Below are positions 23,017-35,484 of a DNA stretch of 64,000 nucleotides, in pieces; position 1 is the stretch's first letter, and each line of letters starts with the position of its first letter. This stretch comes from Klebsormidium nitens (lineage: Eukaryota; Streptophyta; Klebsormidiophyceae; Klebsormidiales; Klebsormidiaceae), in NCBI GenBank assembly GCA_000708835.1, contig DF237041.1, positions 1 through 64,000 on the forward strand. Direction: 5' to 3'. A program made the translations under genes and the position numbers. A model generated the notes under the pieces. It saw only the letters and a program-made list of their open reading frames with translations, made no database searches and was not told the DNA's origin.

Positions 23017-26000
23017 TCAGGTAATCTCTTCAAGTTCTGCCGGGGGTTTGAAGAACCGGCTGTTCGGATCGCCGACCGGGTTGTCCGGGTACGTCTGCAG
23101 CCAGCTTGCAAACTCCTTGAACCGGTCGTTCTTCTGCTCCCGGGTAAAGTCCCGGAACTCCGGCGGAACGGTCTCTTCCGGCGGCAGGCCGCTGCCCTCC
23201 AGAGCCATCGCCTGGACCGTCTCGCACCGGTGCTTGCGAAGCAGCTCGTACCTGCACCGGCGTCAGGCCACAGAAGTTCTAGGCTGAAAACGTGTCACTG
23301 GCTTTGTGATCTTTATGATACTGTTCTTAAAAGGGTGTCACTAGCTTGATGGATCTTTGACTTAAAAAAGTGACACTGGCTTTGTGCTTCGTATGACTAC
23401 CAACTTCCTAGTCAACGAACTTGACTAGGAATCGAGTTTGCGATTGACGAAACGAAATGGGCACTGCGGTTTGAGTTCGGTGACCAACCCCAAGTGCAAG
23501 AGCGCTAAGTTCGTTCCGATGGACGGACGAAACAAAGCAGACAAAGAAGGTGCTGCTTGGGCCTTGACAGGCTTTTCGAACTGTCAAGGTTTGCGCCGAT
23601 CATAAATCATCTCCGCCCCTCATCTCAGTTCCTTCTTTAGACGCGTCCTCCAGAAATGAAGATACGAACAGACGGCGACTCAGGCGACCTTGACTACGAA
23701 ATAACCGTGGGCCCGTTGAGTGATCCAAGTGCAAGCTTCCGAAAACACATATTTCTAGTACTGTCCAAATACCCGAGGGTGACAGGAAACATGCTACCAG
23801 GAAGAGTTTTCAGGCTGCAAGTCCCCCGTTCATGACAAAGACGGTCGATGAGTCCGGTTGATTAGCGAATGGATTTCGGAGCGCGTGATGTGCTTCTCAA
23901 TAAAATGGGCTGAATAGCTGGGAAGGCAGGGTTGCCAGAAGCTCGGTGTCAGATCACAGAAGAGACCGGCAATCGCCCGCCCAATCAGTTTGGCAAGCGG
24001 ACGTGCTTTCTGAAAGCACAACCCCTGTACTCTCCCAGACGGACCCTCACAACCGCCTGGCTCAGGCTGCTGACGTCACCTTTTGAGCGCCCGCCCCACG
24101 GCCGCGCGGTCGAGCGCGGCCGCGCCCTCGTCAACTAGAGCGAGGCACAGCTGGTGCGCGTCCTCGAACGCCTGCCGGGCGCCTTCGCCGGGCCCGGGGT
24201 GCATCGCGTGAGCAGCTGCAAACAGAAAAAAGGTGGTCGGTGGATCGTTCCGAGCGCCGACTAAACGACAGACGTTCCGAAAACTAGACGTTCAGAAACG
24301 TCTCTTCGCCGCCTTACGGGGTGCGAAGTGAGGTGCGCTCGTTGTGACGGCAGCAGGAGGCCGAGTGACTGACGTCAGCATCGGCACAGACTTTGTTGTT
24401 CGCTAAGGCTGGGGCTGGCAAGCGCAGGCATTCGCTACACACTTTGGTGGTGGGGTATTCCCAAAGAGAAGGAAAACCGCGCCGGCTTAATCTGGACTCC
24501 TGTTTGGGAACTCTGCCACTGTTTAGATTGGGAGAGCAGTCAGCGTTCGAGTTTGCTAAGACTTTTTGAAACCATTCTAAAAAGCTTGAGAGCATTTTTC
24601 AGTTATCTCACCGTCTCCAAGAAGCACCAATCGGTCGTCCGCGTCTAGCCACGTGTCGATCGGTCCGTTGGCCATCAGCCGGCGCTCGAAGATGTCCGCC
24701 TCCGGCGTCGACTCGATGGCGGATCGGACGGCATCGTAACTACGATGGAAGAAAGCAAGGAAGCTTTTGTGGATAGTTGAGACTTTGAACGCGCATTGCG
24801 CTTCCGGTTCGAGAGACCGAACATAACAGGCTGTTGGATCGGCAGAAGTCTGACCATCTCAAATTCCGTCTCCCTGCTTTGAGAGCAGAAAACTTTGCCG
24901 TCACACGGTGACCCGACACGAGAACAGCTTGACTATTTTGCACGAGGGTAAGTAGATACACTCTCAGCCAGCGGAAGGCTGCGCTGCCTCGTCCAAGCTT
25001 GGTCTTCACACGGCGTCTTGACCTTACTCTGATAGCCCTAAATCGCATCAACGGTAGATTGCACTAAGATGGGCACCCGGAGGACGGACTGGGTTAGTCC
25101 GCGTTAGGGTGGGTGCGGGTGTGGAGCGCGTCACGCTTTCAGATAGACGATTTGTATTCAGGTGCCCGGAACCCTAAAACCTTAAAAATAACAGTTACTC
25201 ACGCCTCCCCCAGTTCTTCGAGATGCTCCAGCGCGCGCTGCTTGGCGCCCGGTTTCCCGAGCCCCCCCCACGTGGGCCCGAGGCTGTCCGCGAGCCGGCA
25301 GTCCGTATCCCGCACGCGGACCTGCCAGAAGCTGTAGCCGTGGCCTGGAAACAACGCTAGACTCAAATCCGGTTGGCGGTCCGAATAGCCGGTTATTCAA
25401 GCCCCCGCCAAACTTGCCAAAAGTAGCTAATGAACGGGTTCAAACGCCAGGTTGAGATCTGGTTCTGTACATGGTTTAGAGTCCAAGGTCTGCCGAAACG
25501 AGTTGCGAAAGTCGCGTACTCCAAAAGCGAGTTTAGTCAACTAGAAGCGCATTAAGCCCTCTTCATACGTACTTTTTCAGACCGGTCAAGTGCCAGGGGA
25601 AGATTTGCCAGGAGCAGTACGAACGCTTGTGGATTCACAGAGAGGATGGGGGAAAGCACAGCAGAACGCAGGCGGCGAATGGAATTCCCTTTCAAACCCC
25701 AGCTTTAAACGACGTCTTGCATGTTTGCTGCTTCTCCTGATGTTTATAAAATGAACGCAACAATGCGATACTAGGCCGTGCACTCAAAAAAGTAAGACTT
25801 TGATCACCAGTAGGGAAAGCGGAAGGAACAGAGAAGCTCGAAGTCAGGCACTGCGCCAAGAACGTGGGGGAAAACGCGCACCCGCGTCCGCTTTGAACGT
25901 GATGAGGCCCGTGACGTCATCTTCCGTCCGGTGCAGGGTGTCTTTGCTGAGGCCCGGAACGAACTCTCTCGGAACCACCGCGTTCCAATTCAGATGGCGC

Positions 26001-29000
26001 ACGTAGCGCGGGGCGTCGCCTGCAGACAATGAAACGTAGGGATCGTTGGAACACGTTCAGACGGATGATTAGTTTCGCACGGTAGGTTTGGAAACATTAA
26101 AGAAGAGAACCGCTCCTCACAACAGAATGACCCACATTTGGACGATGAATCAAAACCGGCCGATTCCTGTTCAGCTCGAACTTAAGATCCTTCAAGTCGT
26201 TTAGATCTGCAACTAGATGGATTCAGTCTGCTGACTCGAATCAAACTTTAACTGCTGAAACCTTCAACTCGATTGCAAGTTTCTTTCTCGATCAAAGTTA
26301 TCGCACTATTTGATTCACGTTGCCCTCATGTTCTGTCCGTCAGAAGAAGAGCTTCAGCTTCAATTAGCTTGAATCAAAAGATTCGTTCTACATCCGGCCT
26401 GTTTGCCTTTCACACTTCGCTGGGTTTGTCGCCAAAAAGCAGGGTCCCCAATGGATGAGAAAAGCAACGCAAAGATTGTCGAGACCACCCATGCAGACAC
26501 TCTTTCTGTAACATACGCCGTTTGTCAATGCGAAACGGGGTCGTTCAGTTTGATAAAACTCAAGAAAGGTAGACATAAGCCAAGTTAATTCTAAGCTCCG
26601 ACTAACGCTAAAAACCCGAACCCAAGAAGATAGCTGCTCCGCACCCATACCCACCCTAACCACCAAACTAACCCTACCCGTCCCAGTGCGGTTAACTTAC
26701 TGTTATCTCGGCTTATTAAAACATTTCTTGAGTTCGATGTTCAGTCGCCACTAACCGGCCAGGATTCTCCGGACGGCAGATCGAATGCCGTCCGCGCCGA
26801 CTAAGAGCTTGGCCCGGACCGTCCGCTGTCCACATGCCGCCTGCTCGTTCCGGTGCGTGTAGTGATGCTCTGCTGACGCGCCCACTACATCGAAGACGGC
26901 ATTCACACCCTCCTGTCAAGTAAAACGTATATTTGTGTTTCATTTTCTATTTCAAGCCTTGCGATCGTCAAGGTCCTCTTCTTTTTATTTTGTGTTTCTC
27001 AGTCTTCGAAAAGTTGGTGAACCGAGACCTTATGTCCTCTGAAGACACCGAGAAAAGAAAGGGAAACGAAACCGCAGCTCTGGCCGTACCGAAAGGACCG
27101 CGCGCGCCTCCAAATCGTGTTTCTTGCTATGAAGGTGGCTCGGCTTGAATCCTTTCATGGCCGGAAACAACCGACGCTGTCTCCACGATCTTTCGATCTT
27201 AATAGCAAGTCATTGAAAGCGTGGAGGAGCGGCTTCTGCCGAGGTGCCCTCGTGGGCCCTTAAATTGGCAGCCCAAATTTACTCAAGTCCCTTGCCTTTC
27301 AAAACGGAAACTTCGGAAAGGCCTCGAGCCTCCCTTCCAGCTGGTCATGAGCGTTTAGCGACACACCCAATGATGCACCAACACGCACAGACGTGATTAC
27401 ACTCAGTCTTCTTAAGCATCATGTCAGAACCTTTGCAAGAAACTTCTTATGGGGCAGTCAACCTACAAGTGCCAAGCGCCAAAAGTGCAGAAGATGAGTG
27501 CTCACGTTACGCACTCATAAGCGGGCAGGTAGACCTCAATTCACACGCCCTCAGGCTCTGATCCTCTCATAAGCTCTCACCTCTACGGACTCATATGTGC
27601 TAAGCCAATCCTCTCATAAGCCCTCACCTCTACGGATTCATAAGCGCTCAGCCGAAGACCACAGTGCACACGCCCTCAGGCTCTGTCCTCTCATAAGCGC
27701 TCACCTCCACGGACTCATAAGCGCTCAGCCGAAGACCGCAGTGCACACGCTCCGGGGGCACCAACGTCGCCAGTATGTTCTGAACGCTCTGCCAGCGGAC
27801 GACCATGACTCCCGTGGCTCCCATGTCTTTGGCCTCCTTCGTCTCCACGACTTCCCCGTTCCGCAACCGGTAAAAGACCATCTCCTTTGAAACGCTCCCC
27901 ACGTCCCGGATTGCTTGGTGTAACCCGGGTTTCAAACCGTCCAGTGCGGTATTTGCTGTAGGGGCCGAGAAAAAGTTTATGTTCTCCCAAAATGTGGAGT
28001 GCGAATGAGCTAACATGGAGGTCACACGGGCATGCACAAAAGGCTACAAAAGGCTGCAAAAGAATTTAGTGGTGAACGATAGGCTGACAAGACTGAGTCC
28101 AGAATGGAAGAAGAGCAGAAGTTCTAGAGTCGTACGGAGCTAGGCTTAAAACATTCTTGATTGAGGCCGGCAAAAAGAGATTCGCGAACATCTTTGCGCA
28201 GAGAAGTGTTAATGATTGACATCCGATCAAGTGTCTGACTTTGGCGTAGGGCTCATCATACTGTTAGTCAAGCCTAGCCGCTGGTGCCAGTAGATCTACT
28301 TCACGCAAGAGAAACATGTTGACATTTCTGGTTTACAGACAGGGCAATATCTAAGTATGCCCGAAGAATTCGTTGCAGTCATTCAAAGACCCCTGAGCTT
28401 AATGGAATCTCCTGAGATTGTAAGAAGCCAGGCTTTCTGACATTGTTCGGTCTGCAAGCATCAGTCCTAGCTCAGGTATGAGCCTGAACGGGTCAATGTC
28501 CCAGTGCCTAAGAGACGTAAGAGGACATGGTTCAAAGACGCCGAGCTACTGTACTTTGAGCTCAGCAGAATGGTCGGTGGAGCCCCAATTTTATGCATCA
28601 GTAAGTCATCGTGGCGCTCAATATCTGTTGGTCGGCGCTTGAGGCAAACGAACTGCAGTTGGTCACGAGTTTTTGAGCCAGCGAATAAAGGTCCATCAAG
28701 CCAGCTCATAATCTCCATCAAAGCATTATCAATGTGTATCTGAAGCTAGGTTAGAGGGAGCCAAGGCCTGTGAATGCGAGGGGAGCAGAGCCGCCAGCGA
28801 GAGACTTGCCAAAGTTAGGACAATCAGGCACCGCATTCAGTTCTGAGAATTGTCCGCTTGTGACCAGTTTGATTGATCGAAACTGTAGGCAGGCAGCCAG
28901 TACCGTGCTCTTCTGGTACCTGAGAACGCTTCATTGATGGTGAGCAATGTTTCGATGAGGCTTTCTGCACAATTTCTACGGACTGAAGCATTGACGTTGC

Positions 29001-29562
29001 ATGCAACTGCTGACAGCAGATCACTTACGTCAGGCTCTCACCCACCAAAAGGTCCATGGCATTAGACGCTCAAACCGAACATTGATGAGGTCCCCAAGAG
29101 AGTGGAAGGCGAGTGATTACAGGACTTAAAACCCTTCAAAGTGGCGCGTATCTTTAATCGTGTCCCGCGCACATCGCAGCCGTAAGCACAAAACAATGAC
29201 TTGAAACTGCAGATCAAGCAAAGCAGACTAGAGCAAGCACCCCATCACCTACCATTGGCTGCGAGGCCTATGATCGTCCCTGAGCCTGTCCTGAGCTCCT
29301 GGGCCGCTTCAAAGACGTGCACGTCGAAGCCCCGTTCCAGCAGGCCCACCGCCAAAGCTAGCCCACCCAGACCGCCGCCGGCGATTGCAATGCCCACCTC
29401 AGAAGGGGGCGGGGCTTTCTGGTCTGCGTCAGTCTTGGCCGGGGCAGCCATTTTTGCGCTCGTCTTAATTTCAAGTTGCCGCCAGCTTGCTGACAGGGCT
29501 TTTTGGGGCAGGAGAAAATAATAATGGCGGCGAAGCCTACTGGTGTCAAAATGGATAGCCAA
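23017..29562 (-). CDS. FAD-dependent monooxygenase (group A, PF01494-like)
   Basis: Eight exons in transcript order: 29253-29562, 27705-27955, 26756-26912, 25882-26019, 25203-25344, 24612-24739, 24080-24215 and 23017-23251. Every phase matches, giving 498 aa. The dinucleotide-binding GxGxxG is at residues 62-67 (GGGLGG), followed by a strand ending in an acidic residue (VFEAA). The DG motif is LLVGADGIRS (Asp 228). The GD motif spans an exon junction: LLGD then AAHAMHPGPGEGARQAFEDA (near 374-395). These three FAD/NAD(P)H motifs define the aromatic-hydroxylase / zeaxanthin-epoxidase-like class. The substrate cannot be told: salicylate-hydroxylase-like, tetracycline-resistance-like and ZEP-like members look alike. 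A second Met at residue 38 (29451) lies just before the conserved fold, so the 37-residue extension may be UTR or a targeting signal. Introns are long for the window and hold a MITE and tandem repeats. Confidence 0.9.
26577..26717. mobile_element. MITE-like element, degraded copy, in a monooxygenase intron
   Basis: Its core (CTCCGACTAACG, CTCCGCACCC, CCCACCCTAACCACCAAAC and GTCCCAGTGCGGTTA) matches 29934-30082 closely. Terminal inverted repeats remain in weak form: AAGCCAAGTTAATTCTAAG at the left and CTTACTGTTATCTCGGCTT at the right. No coding capacity. It sits in the intron between exons 26756-26912 and 25882-26019, just past a donor site. Confidence 0.75.
27499..27760 (-). repeat. Tandem copies of an exon end plus donor (monooxygenase)
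   Basis: On the plus strand, units starting CCTCTCATAAG lie at 27563, 27610 and 27687, with an older degraded unit near 27499-27562. Each repeats the 3' end of the monooxygenase exon and its GTGAG donor, read on the minus strand. The unit at 27687 borders the real donor (exon end 27705). The next unit also preserves the upstream exon stretch (GTGCACTG-GGTCTTCGGCTGAG). Unit lengths are about 47-77 bp. Use of the outer donors would lengthen the mRNA. Confidence 0.85.
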
Positions 29563-29933
29563 CTTTGTAGACAGATTGGAGAAATTGTCCAGTTCGAAAG
29601 TTGAGAGGCACTCTTTTCGGCGTGTAAATGCAGCTCATGAGCTGCAGGTAGGGAGACTAGATAAAAGCTTCAAGTTCTAGCCCTGATCCTCAATTCCCTG
29701 GTACAGAGTGTGCAATTGCAGGTGCGTCTTCTGGCGGGGACAGTGCTGCAGTCACGTCCTCCATTGCATGCACAGATAGAAAATAGAATGTGCACTCTTT
29801 CCTTCATACCTACCTTTTCACCTCGTTGAAGTTACTAGCGGCCAGTAGTCCTGGTACTTACGTAGTGAGCTGGCAAAAGCCGTTTGATTAGCAAGGTTCA
29901 TGGAAGTGCTTGGTGATAATTCTCAGGAAAGAG
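29563..29933. promoter_or_regulatory. Upstream region of the monooxygenase gene
   Basis: This stretch lies immediately 5' of the monooxygenase start and should contain its 5' UTR and core promoter. I see no distinct TATA box or known motif and no open frame of interest. The MITE at 29934 bounds it on the far side. Confidence 0.35.
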
Positions 29934-30082
29934 AATAATAAGCCAAAATAATAATAAGCTCCGACTAACACTAAAAACCCTAACCCAAAAAGATACATGC
30001 TCCGCACCCGTACCCACCCTAACCACCAAACTAACCCTACCCGTCCCAGTGCGGTTACCTTATTATTATTTGGCTTATTATT
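29934..30082. mobile_element. MITE with 24-25 bp terminal inverted repeats
   Basis: The left end (AATAATAAGCCAAAATAATAATAAG in two parts: AATAATAAGCC, AAAATAATAATAAG) is the reverse complement of the right end at 30059-30082 with one base missing. The internal sequence contains telomere-like ACCCTAACCACC words and matches the copy at 26577. There is no open frame, so it is a non-autonomous DNA element about 149 bp long. AT-rich flanks prevent a firm target-site call. Confidence 0.8.
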
Positions 30083-30759
30083 ATCTTTCTTGAGTTCAAT
30101 TGCTTAGTGCAATGGTCATCACTGGTCGGGGGATCCCTCGGCCGCCAGAAGGACACCCGTTGCTTGACCGGCGAGCAAGCACCTGCATACTCATGATACT
30201 CATATCACAGGTGTGGCCCCACTCACAGCCAAGAGATACAAGGGAAAAGTCTAAAAGAAGAGAGAAAAGGAGAAAAGAGAGAAGAAAAGAGGAAAAAGGA
30301 CGATATAAGAGAGAGTGTTCGGCAGAGAATTGGTTGGGAAGGGGTCGGAGGGCGCGCAAGGGGATCGCTTCTCGCCAAGCACCGACATGCAGCCGTACGC
30401 GTGCTTTCATCGACGGACCTGAACCGGGGCACGTGAACCGAGCCAATCACAGTAGCGCACCCCTTTGACATCCATTGACCAAATTCAGTCAGACCAAATA
30501 AGTTGAGGCTTCTCTATCAGCTAGCTAGCCCCTCTACGAGCAGGAGGTCTGAATCAAATCACAGCTTGACACGCCGGGACATCTAGAGAGTATCGAACCG
30601 GGAACGTCCTCTAGTAACTGCAAGTCGGGACTGGCCACCAGGGCTCCCGGGGCTGTCTCCTATACTACTCCCGGGCACGACCGGACGATAAGGCGGACCC
30701 CTTATGCATAACAGGCCCCCAACTCGCCCAGGCAAAAACAAGGCAATATTATTGCCAAA

Positions 30760-31133
30760 NNNNNNNNNNNNNNNNNNNNNNNNNNNNNNNNNNNNNNNNN
30801 NNNNNNNNNNNNNNNNNNNNNNNNNNNNNNNNNNNNNNNNNNNNNNNNNNNNNNNNNNNNNNNNNNNNNNNNNNNNNNNNNNNNNNNNNNNNNNNNNNNN
30901 NNNNNNNNNNNNNNNNNNNNNNNNNNNNNNNNNNNNNNNNNNNNNNNNNNNNNNNNNNNNNNNNNNNNNNNNNNNNNNNNNNNNNNNNNNNNNNNNNNNN
31001 NNNNNNNNNNNNNNNNNNNNNNNNNNNNNNNNNNNNNNNNNNNNNNNNNNNNNNNNNNNNNNNNNNNNNNNNNNNNNNNNNNNNNNNNNNNNNNNNNNNN
31101 NNNNNNNNNNNNNNNNNNNNNNNNNNNNNNNNN
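30760..31133. other. Assembly gap (374 N)
   Basis: The sequence is a run of undetermined bases. Any frame drawn through it is meaningless. Repeat sequence on its right side suggests that a transposable element caused the gap. Confidence 0.99.
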
Positions 31134-32889
31134 CAAGAATCCGAATGCCTTATGTTCCCACTAGGAAGGGGATTTTGACGCCGAATTTGGCCGTTTTGCG
31201 GGCTTCCGAGGACCATTTCAGAAATAATTAATCTTTCCGAATTCCCACTTTCCGAATGCGAAATCCGAATTTCTGACTTTCCGAATGCATTTAATTATAT
31301 ATTTATTCGGAATCATTACCTTGGACTATGGTACCCTGGTACGGTATCTGCCTGATTTTGCCCCGTATACGGTACCAACTGGCAACAGGTCTACGCGCGG
31401 TATTCCGCGTTTCAATTAGCTAGCCGCAGTTTAAAGCTAGGCCCTTATGGATGTTAAAGGATGATCAACCCAAATGGCAATATACAAGTGAATTTGACGA
31501 TAATTTCAAAGCAGTACTCTCTGCCCGGGCGTGGTTTAGCGTTAAAAGACGATATCAGGATTATCGAACGGCCCCCAGATGGCCGTTCGATACAGTGTTT
31601 GATTCAGTGTGACCGTCCGATCCCCAGATAGTCGAGAAGTGACGAACAAATGACGTTGCATCAAATTCTATTTCCGGCGACTCGGACCCCGGTCTATGAT
31701 CGACACGTGGTCTTTTTGACACGCGGCCCAATCAAATTGCCGGATTTAATGTCATGTCCAGGCGGACCGCAGACCCGCTCCGATGGCCGAAACGCTGTCA
31801 CAGCCGTCCGATCTTCAGCTAATGAAGCCAGTCTAAGAGTGCAATTTGGGCTTTAGCTGTTAGCACCTAGGACCTGCCACGTGATCAAGACCTCTGGTAT
31901 GAAATTTGACGGAGCGATCTGCACCGTCCAATCCGTTAACGTCAACAAGATGGACGCTGGTGACAGCAAAGAGGCTTGTCCCCCAGCTATTTCTCAGATC
32001 TGCAGTTCGCGTGTGTCGCATACTGAGTGGGACCGAATACTGCGAAACCGGCATGCATGGGCGTTGATTTCGACCCGACCTTGATGTCATACTCACGTCA
32101 TACTTTCGGCACTCATGCCGGCGCGGTTAATTCTGCCGTTCATAACCAGTCGATCCCCGGCTGTGACTTCTGATCGAAGCAACCCTGTAGACTATGGGTA
32201 GGAGGCCCCCTTCCTCCCCTCCCGTTGACGCGATTAGTGTTCAGTCGTAGCAATACATCGAAAGTAGACATCTAGATGCGAAGATGCAAAGTTGATAGAT
32301 AATTTCATGTATTGACGCTGTTGCTAATGCTAGGAATTGATCGCTTGATCGTTTAAGGTGAGGATCCGTAGGTAAATCCGTCCATCACAATGTACACTTT
32401 TTCTTTGCCCTCTGGGTAGTATACCGAAAGAAACCATCCACTCAATCCACATACGGTAATCATTGTGCAAGCCTATTTCTGAATTGACCTGATCCTTACC
32501 CATTGTTGATGGTCAGTGACTAGCTTCCTTTTATACACGCTTAGGCACCTGAGGCGGCCCATGGCTCAGAACCAAGCTATTCGGAGTTCGGGCTTCATCA
32601 AAAATGTTACTCAGCTAGTTACCAAGCAGTTGATTCGAGAGACAGAGCCGGACCAAGTTTTGAATTGGCTTTCTTTAAGTTTTCTTTACCCGGTGTTTAT
32701 GGTGACCATAAACACACGCGGGATACGAATACTTTGTGTCTAGTAGTGCTTTCCAAACGCAGTTTATGCTTGATTGAAAAGACGCTATGCGTCCCCAGCC
32801 GCCCGGCCGCGCTCGTGCACAACCCACGACGAAATTACCATGGCCCAGCCGGGCCCTGCAATTTCGACGCATGGTTGAAATGTGCCGCC

Positions 32890-33013
32890 AATCGGTTGAT
32901 GGTAACTTCCAATTTATTAACGCCCTTAGCCGCCATGGCCGTGGAGCACGGTCTCCGGCAGACCCGGGATAGTTTGTTGACTCTGCAGCTTGCTACGGTT
33001 GCAAGTCATGTCC
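32890..33013. repeat. Dispersed repeat, copy 2 (first copy at 3189)
   Basis: This is a direct match to 3189-3316, about 29.7 kb away, with scattered substitutions. The shared block includes ATTTATTAACGCCCTTAGCC, CACGGTCTCCGGCAGACC and GCAAGTCATGTCC or its variant. Element class unknown. Confidence 0.7.
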
Positions 33014-33340
33014 ATGCAAAAACCTAAGAAGCAGACTTCTACGAACTGAACCACCAAACTTTGATTGTAAGTTGAGTTGTATGCAGGTGCGCAACTGATT
33101 GATGGAACCCTAATTACACGCAAGGCTAAACTGCAATGTTCGAAGACTAGAGGCTATTTGGGGACATTCCCCTGAGCTGTATTGGACAATGGACTCTTGT
33201 GAGTGCACATCTTGAGCGGTTCTCTCAATTTGTCCAGCCCATGTCAGTCTATCGCAGTCCGACGCCTTCGTCAAGGGCTCCACCAAACAGTGCACACCTG
33301 TATAGAGATTGGATTCGAAGGGTTTGAAGCGGCCTTTAAA

Positions 33341-33903
33341 CACAGGCTACTTATATGAGGTTGGCGCCTCCGGAGAATTGGAGGGTCGGTCTGTCATTCG
33401 ACCGGTCAATCTCCGGTCAAATGAGAGAGGAGTCCGGTCGCGCGTCCGGTCGGACTTTGAATTATCGAGTCCGAGTCAAATCCTGCGAAAATACTCGTTA
33501 TGTATTTCGAGTCTGCGGCCAAATTTTGAGGGCTGATCATAACGAAAGTTCGCGATTTTTTTGCGGGCTAAACAAGATCTGGAACACTAGACCCTTCCGG
33601 CTTTGAGCACTCTTACATCCCCTCTGCTCAAAGCCGGAAGGGTTTAGTGTTCCAGATCTTGTTTAGCCCGCAAAAACATTGCGAACTTTCGTTATTTTCA
33701 GCCCTCAAAAATTGGCCGCAGACTCGTAGTACATAACGAGTATTTTTGTCGGATTTGACTCGGACTCGATAATTCAAAGTCCGATCGGACGCGCGACAGA
33801 CTCTCCGCCAATCGACCGGAGATTGACCGGAGATTGACCGGTCGAATGACAGACCGACCCTCCAATCGTCCGGAGGTCGCCAACCTCATATAACTAGCCT
33901 GTG
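33341..33903. mobile_element. 563-bp near-perfect inverted repeat (fold-back element)
   Basis: Two arms, 33341-33609 and 33625-33903, are reverse complements along almost their whole length, separated by a 15-base loop (33610-33624). The outer ends read CACAGGCTA and TAGCCTGTG; the inner ends read CTTTGAGCA and TGCTCAAAG. A few substitutions and a short duplicated GAGATTGACCG in the right arm break the symmetry. There is no coding frame. This is a fold-back or MITE-type element; a transcript through it would form a hairpin of about 270 bp. Confidence 0.9.
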
Positions 33904-35484
33904 AAAAACTCCCCATATCTGAAGGAGAAAAAGGTACCACCAAAGACTCTGGCAATCATGCTGCAAGTCCTGAGGAGTTCAGCGATTTGACTTGCAAGCG
34001 TTGCAAAGAACTCAATTGCATAGCCTGTTCAGAACCTTGAACCAATATGCTTGTGATGCATAGTCAGTATAAGGGCCCGAAGCTTCACCTTTTGCGCGAG
34101 TTCGCTAGCATGCAATTTATCTTGGATCAGAACATATCCCAATGCAGAGTGCTTGGATCAGAACATATCCCAATGCAGACGTGCATGGAGCAACTGTGCA
34201 TTTAGCTTTATTGTGTTCTGAATTCCTCCTTCAACAGCTTTGCATGATTTCAGATTTGCATTCGGATCTGGCAGTGAGCAGAGTGAAGATTTCCTCAAAG
34301 GCAATGGGAAAGTCAAAGAGCAGGCAAGACCAAGGAAAGAAAAAAATTTGACTCCCTTCATGCTTGCAGCCGATGCTCCAGACAGTGCACCCTCAAGCCA
34401 TCCTTAAGCCTTGGGAATGTCCAGGCCCCAAAGCCTCCGCACTCAAGAACCTGCCTGCATCTCTTTGACATAGTATTTGCCTTCAAGGCACCATGCAGCC
34501 CTGATGCTGCTCCTTTGCTGCCCCACCTCAAGCTACGTTTCTTGGAGCGGTGTGCTCTTAACGGTATGAGGGTAGGTGGCATTCGATTGGTGGCAGGATT
34601 TGAGTGTTCAGCGTAGCGCCTCGCTTGCAGTGGCAGCTCCTTGCATCTACGGTATGCTACATAGCAGAGACACGAATGCAGCCAGGCAGCCTGCTTTATA
34701 ATTCAGGGGCTGCTGGTGATGCAGGGTGATGGTTTAACAAAACCTGGCAGCCATGGTAACGGTTCCAGCAAGCGCCCATTACCGCCGTCTATTTGATCGA
34801 TGGCGCATTCAATCAAATTCATTTGTTGATCATGAGCCTGATTCGACCGGATGTGAAAGAATCATGAACGCATGTAATCAGGTCGACCATACTCTCTTGA
34901 GAGTATCAAATCAATCATGAGTATTTAACAAGGTCATGTGACCGGCCTTCAATGTTAGCTGCTTGAAGCGCATATGTATGTATAGTCTAACATGATTGAA
35001 ACCTCATTCAAGCCGGCCTGGTGCGTCAACATGACGAATCAGTCTAACCGCCCAAAGAAAAGCAGTGGGGTAAGTTATGCATGAAACCCTTGCAACGATT
35101 GCGAAATCATACTCCAGTCTGGAATGATCATGCATTCCTTACACAATGTTTAGTGCTTTCCGTGGGCCAAAAAGATGAAAAACTAGCTTGAAGACCTAGT
35201 TCAGGGTCCGGCCGTCCAATAATCATATATGTTACAGGTACGTTTTGAGACAGACCCTACCATACGTAATGGAACTTAATCCGTGTCATGCTGAGTGAAC
35301 CTGGATTACTTCGGCCTATACCTACGCGCCGACGCTAATCGGACAAAACCGGCCAACTCATGCCGATTCTATGGACGAACGATCAACCGTTTTGGTTAGT
35401 ACGGGCAATGCTGCTATAAGAGGGCGCCACAACGCCTCAAAAGCTAGAACCAAGGACTGTGTCACTTTGCAAACCTGATGATCT
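33904..35484. other. Spacer between the fold-back element and the glycosyltransferase gene
   Basis: I see no gene. A direct tandem repeat of about 31 bp (units at 34121 and 34152, CTTGGATCAGAACATATCCC...) is present. The last part should be the 3' UTR of the glycosyltransferase gene, which is transcribed toward this stretch. Confidence 0.5.
34121..34182. repeat. 31-bp direct tandem duplication
   Basis: Two adjacent units begin CTTGGATCAGAACATATCCC and continue AATGCAGA(C)GTG; they differ by an inserted base near the end. No known function. Confidence 0.85.

Larger units (their letters stand above)
30083..33340. other. Gene-poor, repeat-rich stretch with assembly gap
   Basis: I find no supportable gene. 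A purine-rich tract (GA-rich, about 30240-30320) lies near the start. After the gap (30760-31133), 31200-31350 resembles the right end of the inverted-repeat element at 43752-44076 (TCGGAATCATTACCTTGG). The section 31560-31870 has repeated CGTCCGATC-type words. A dispersed repeat lies at 32890-33013. Small frames here lack any domain. Confidence 0.5.

Noticed and set aside
29990-30050. Telomere-like CCCTAACC words
   Set aside because: They belong to a short MITE with inverted ends present twice; they are not a telomeric tract.
30702-31231. Long frames across the gap
   Set aside because: They consist almost wholly of undetermined bases.
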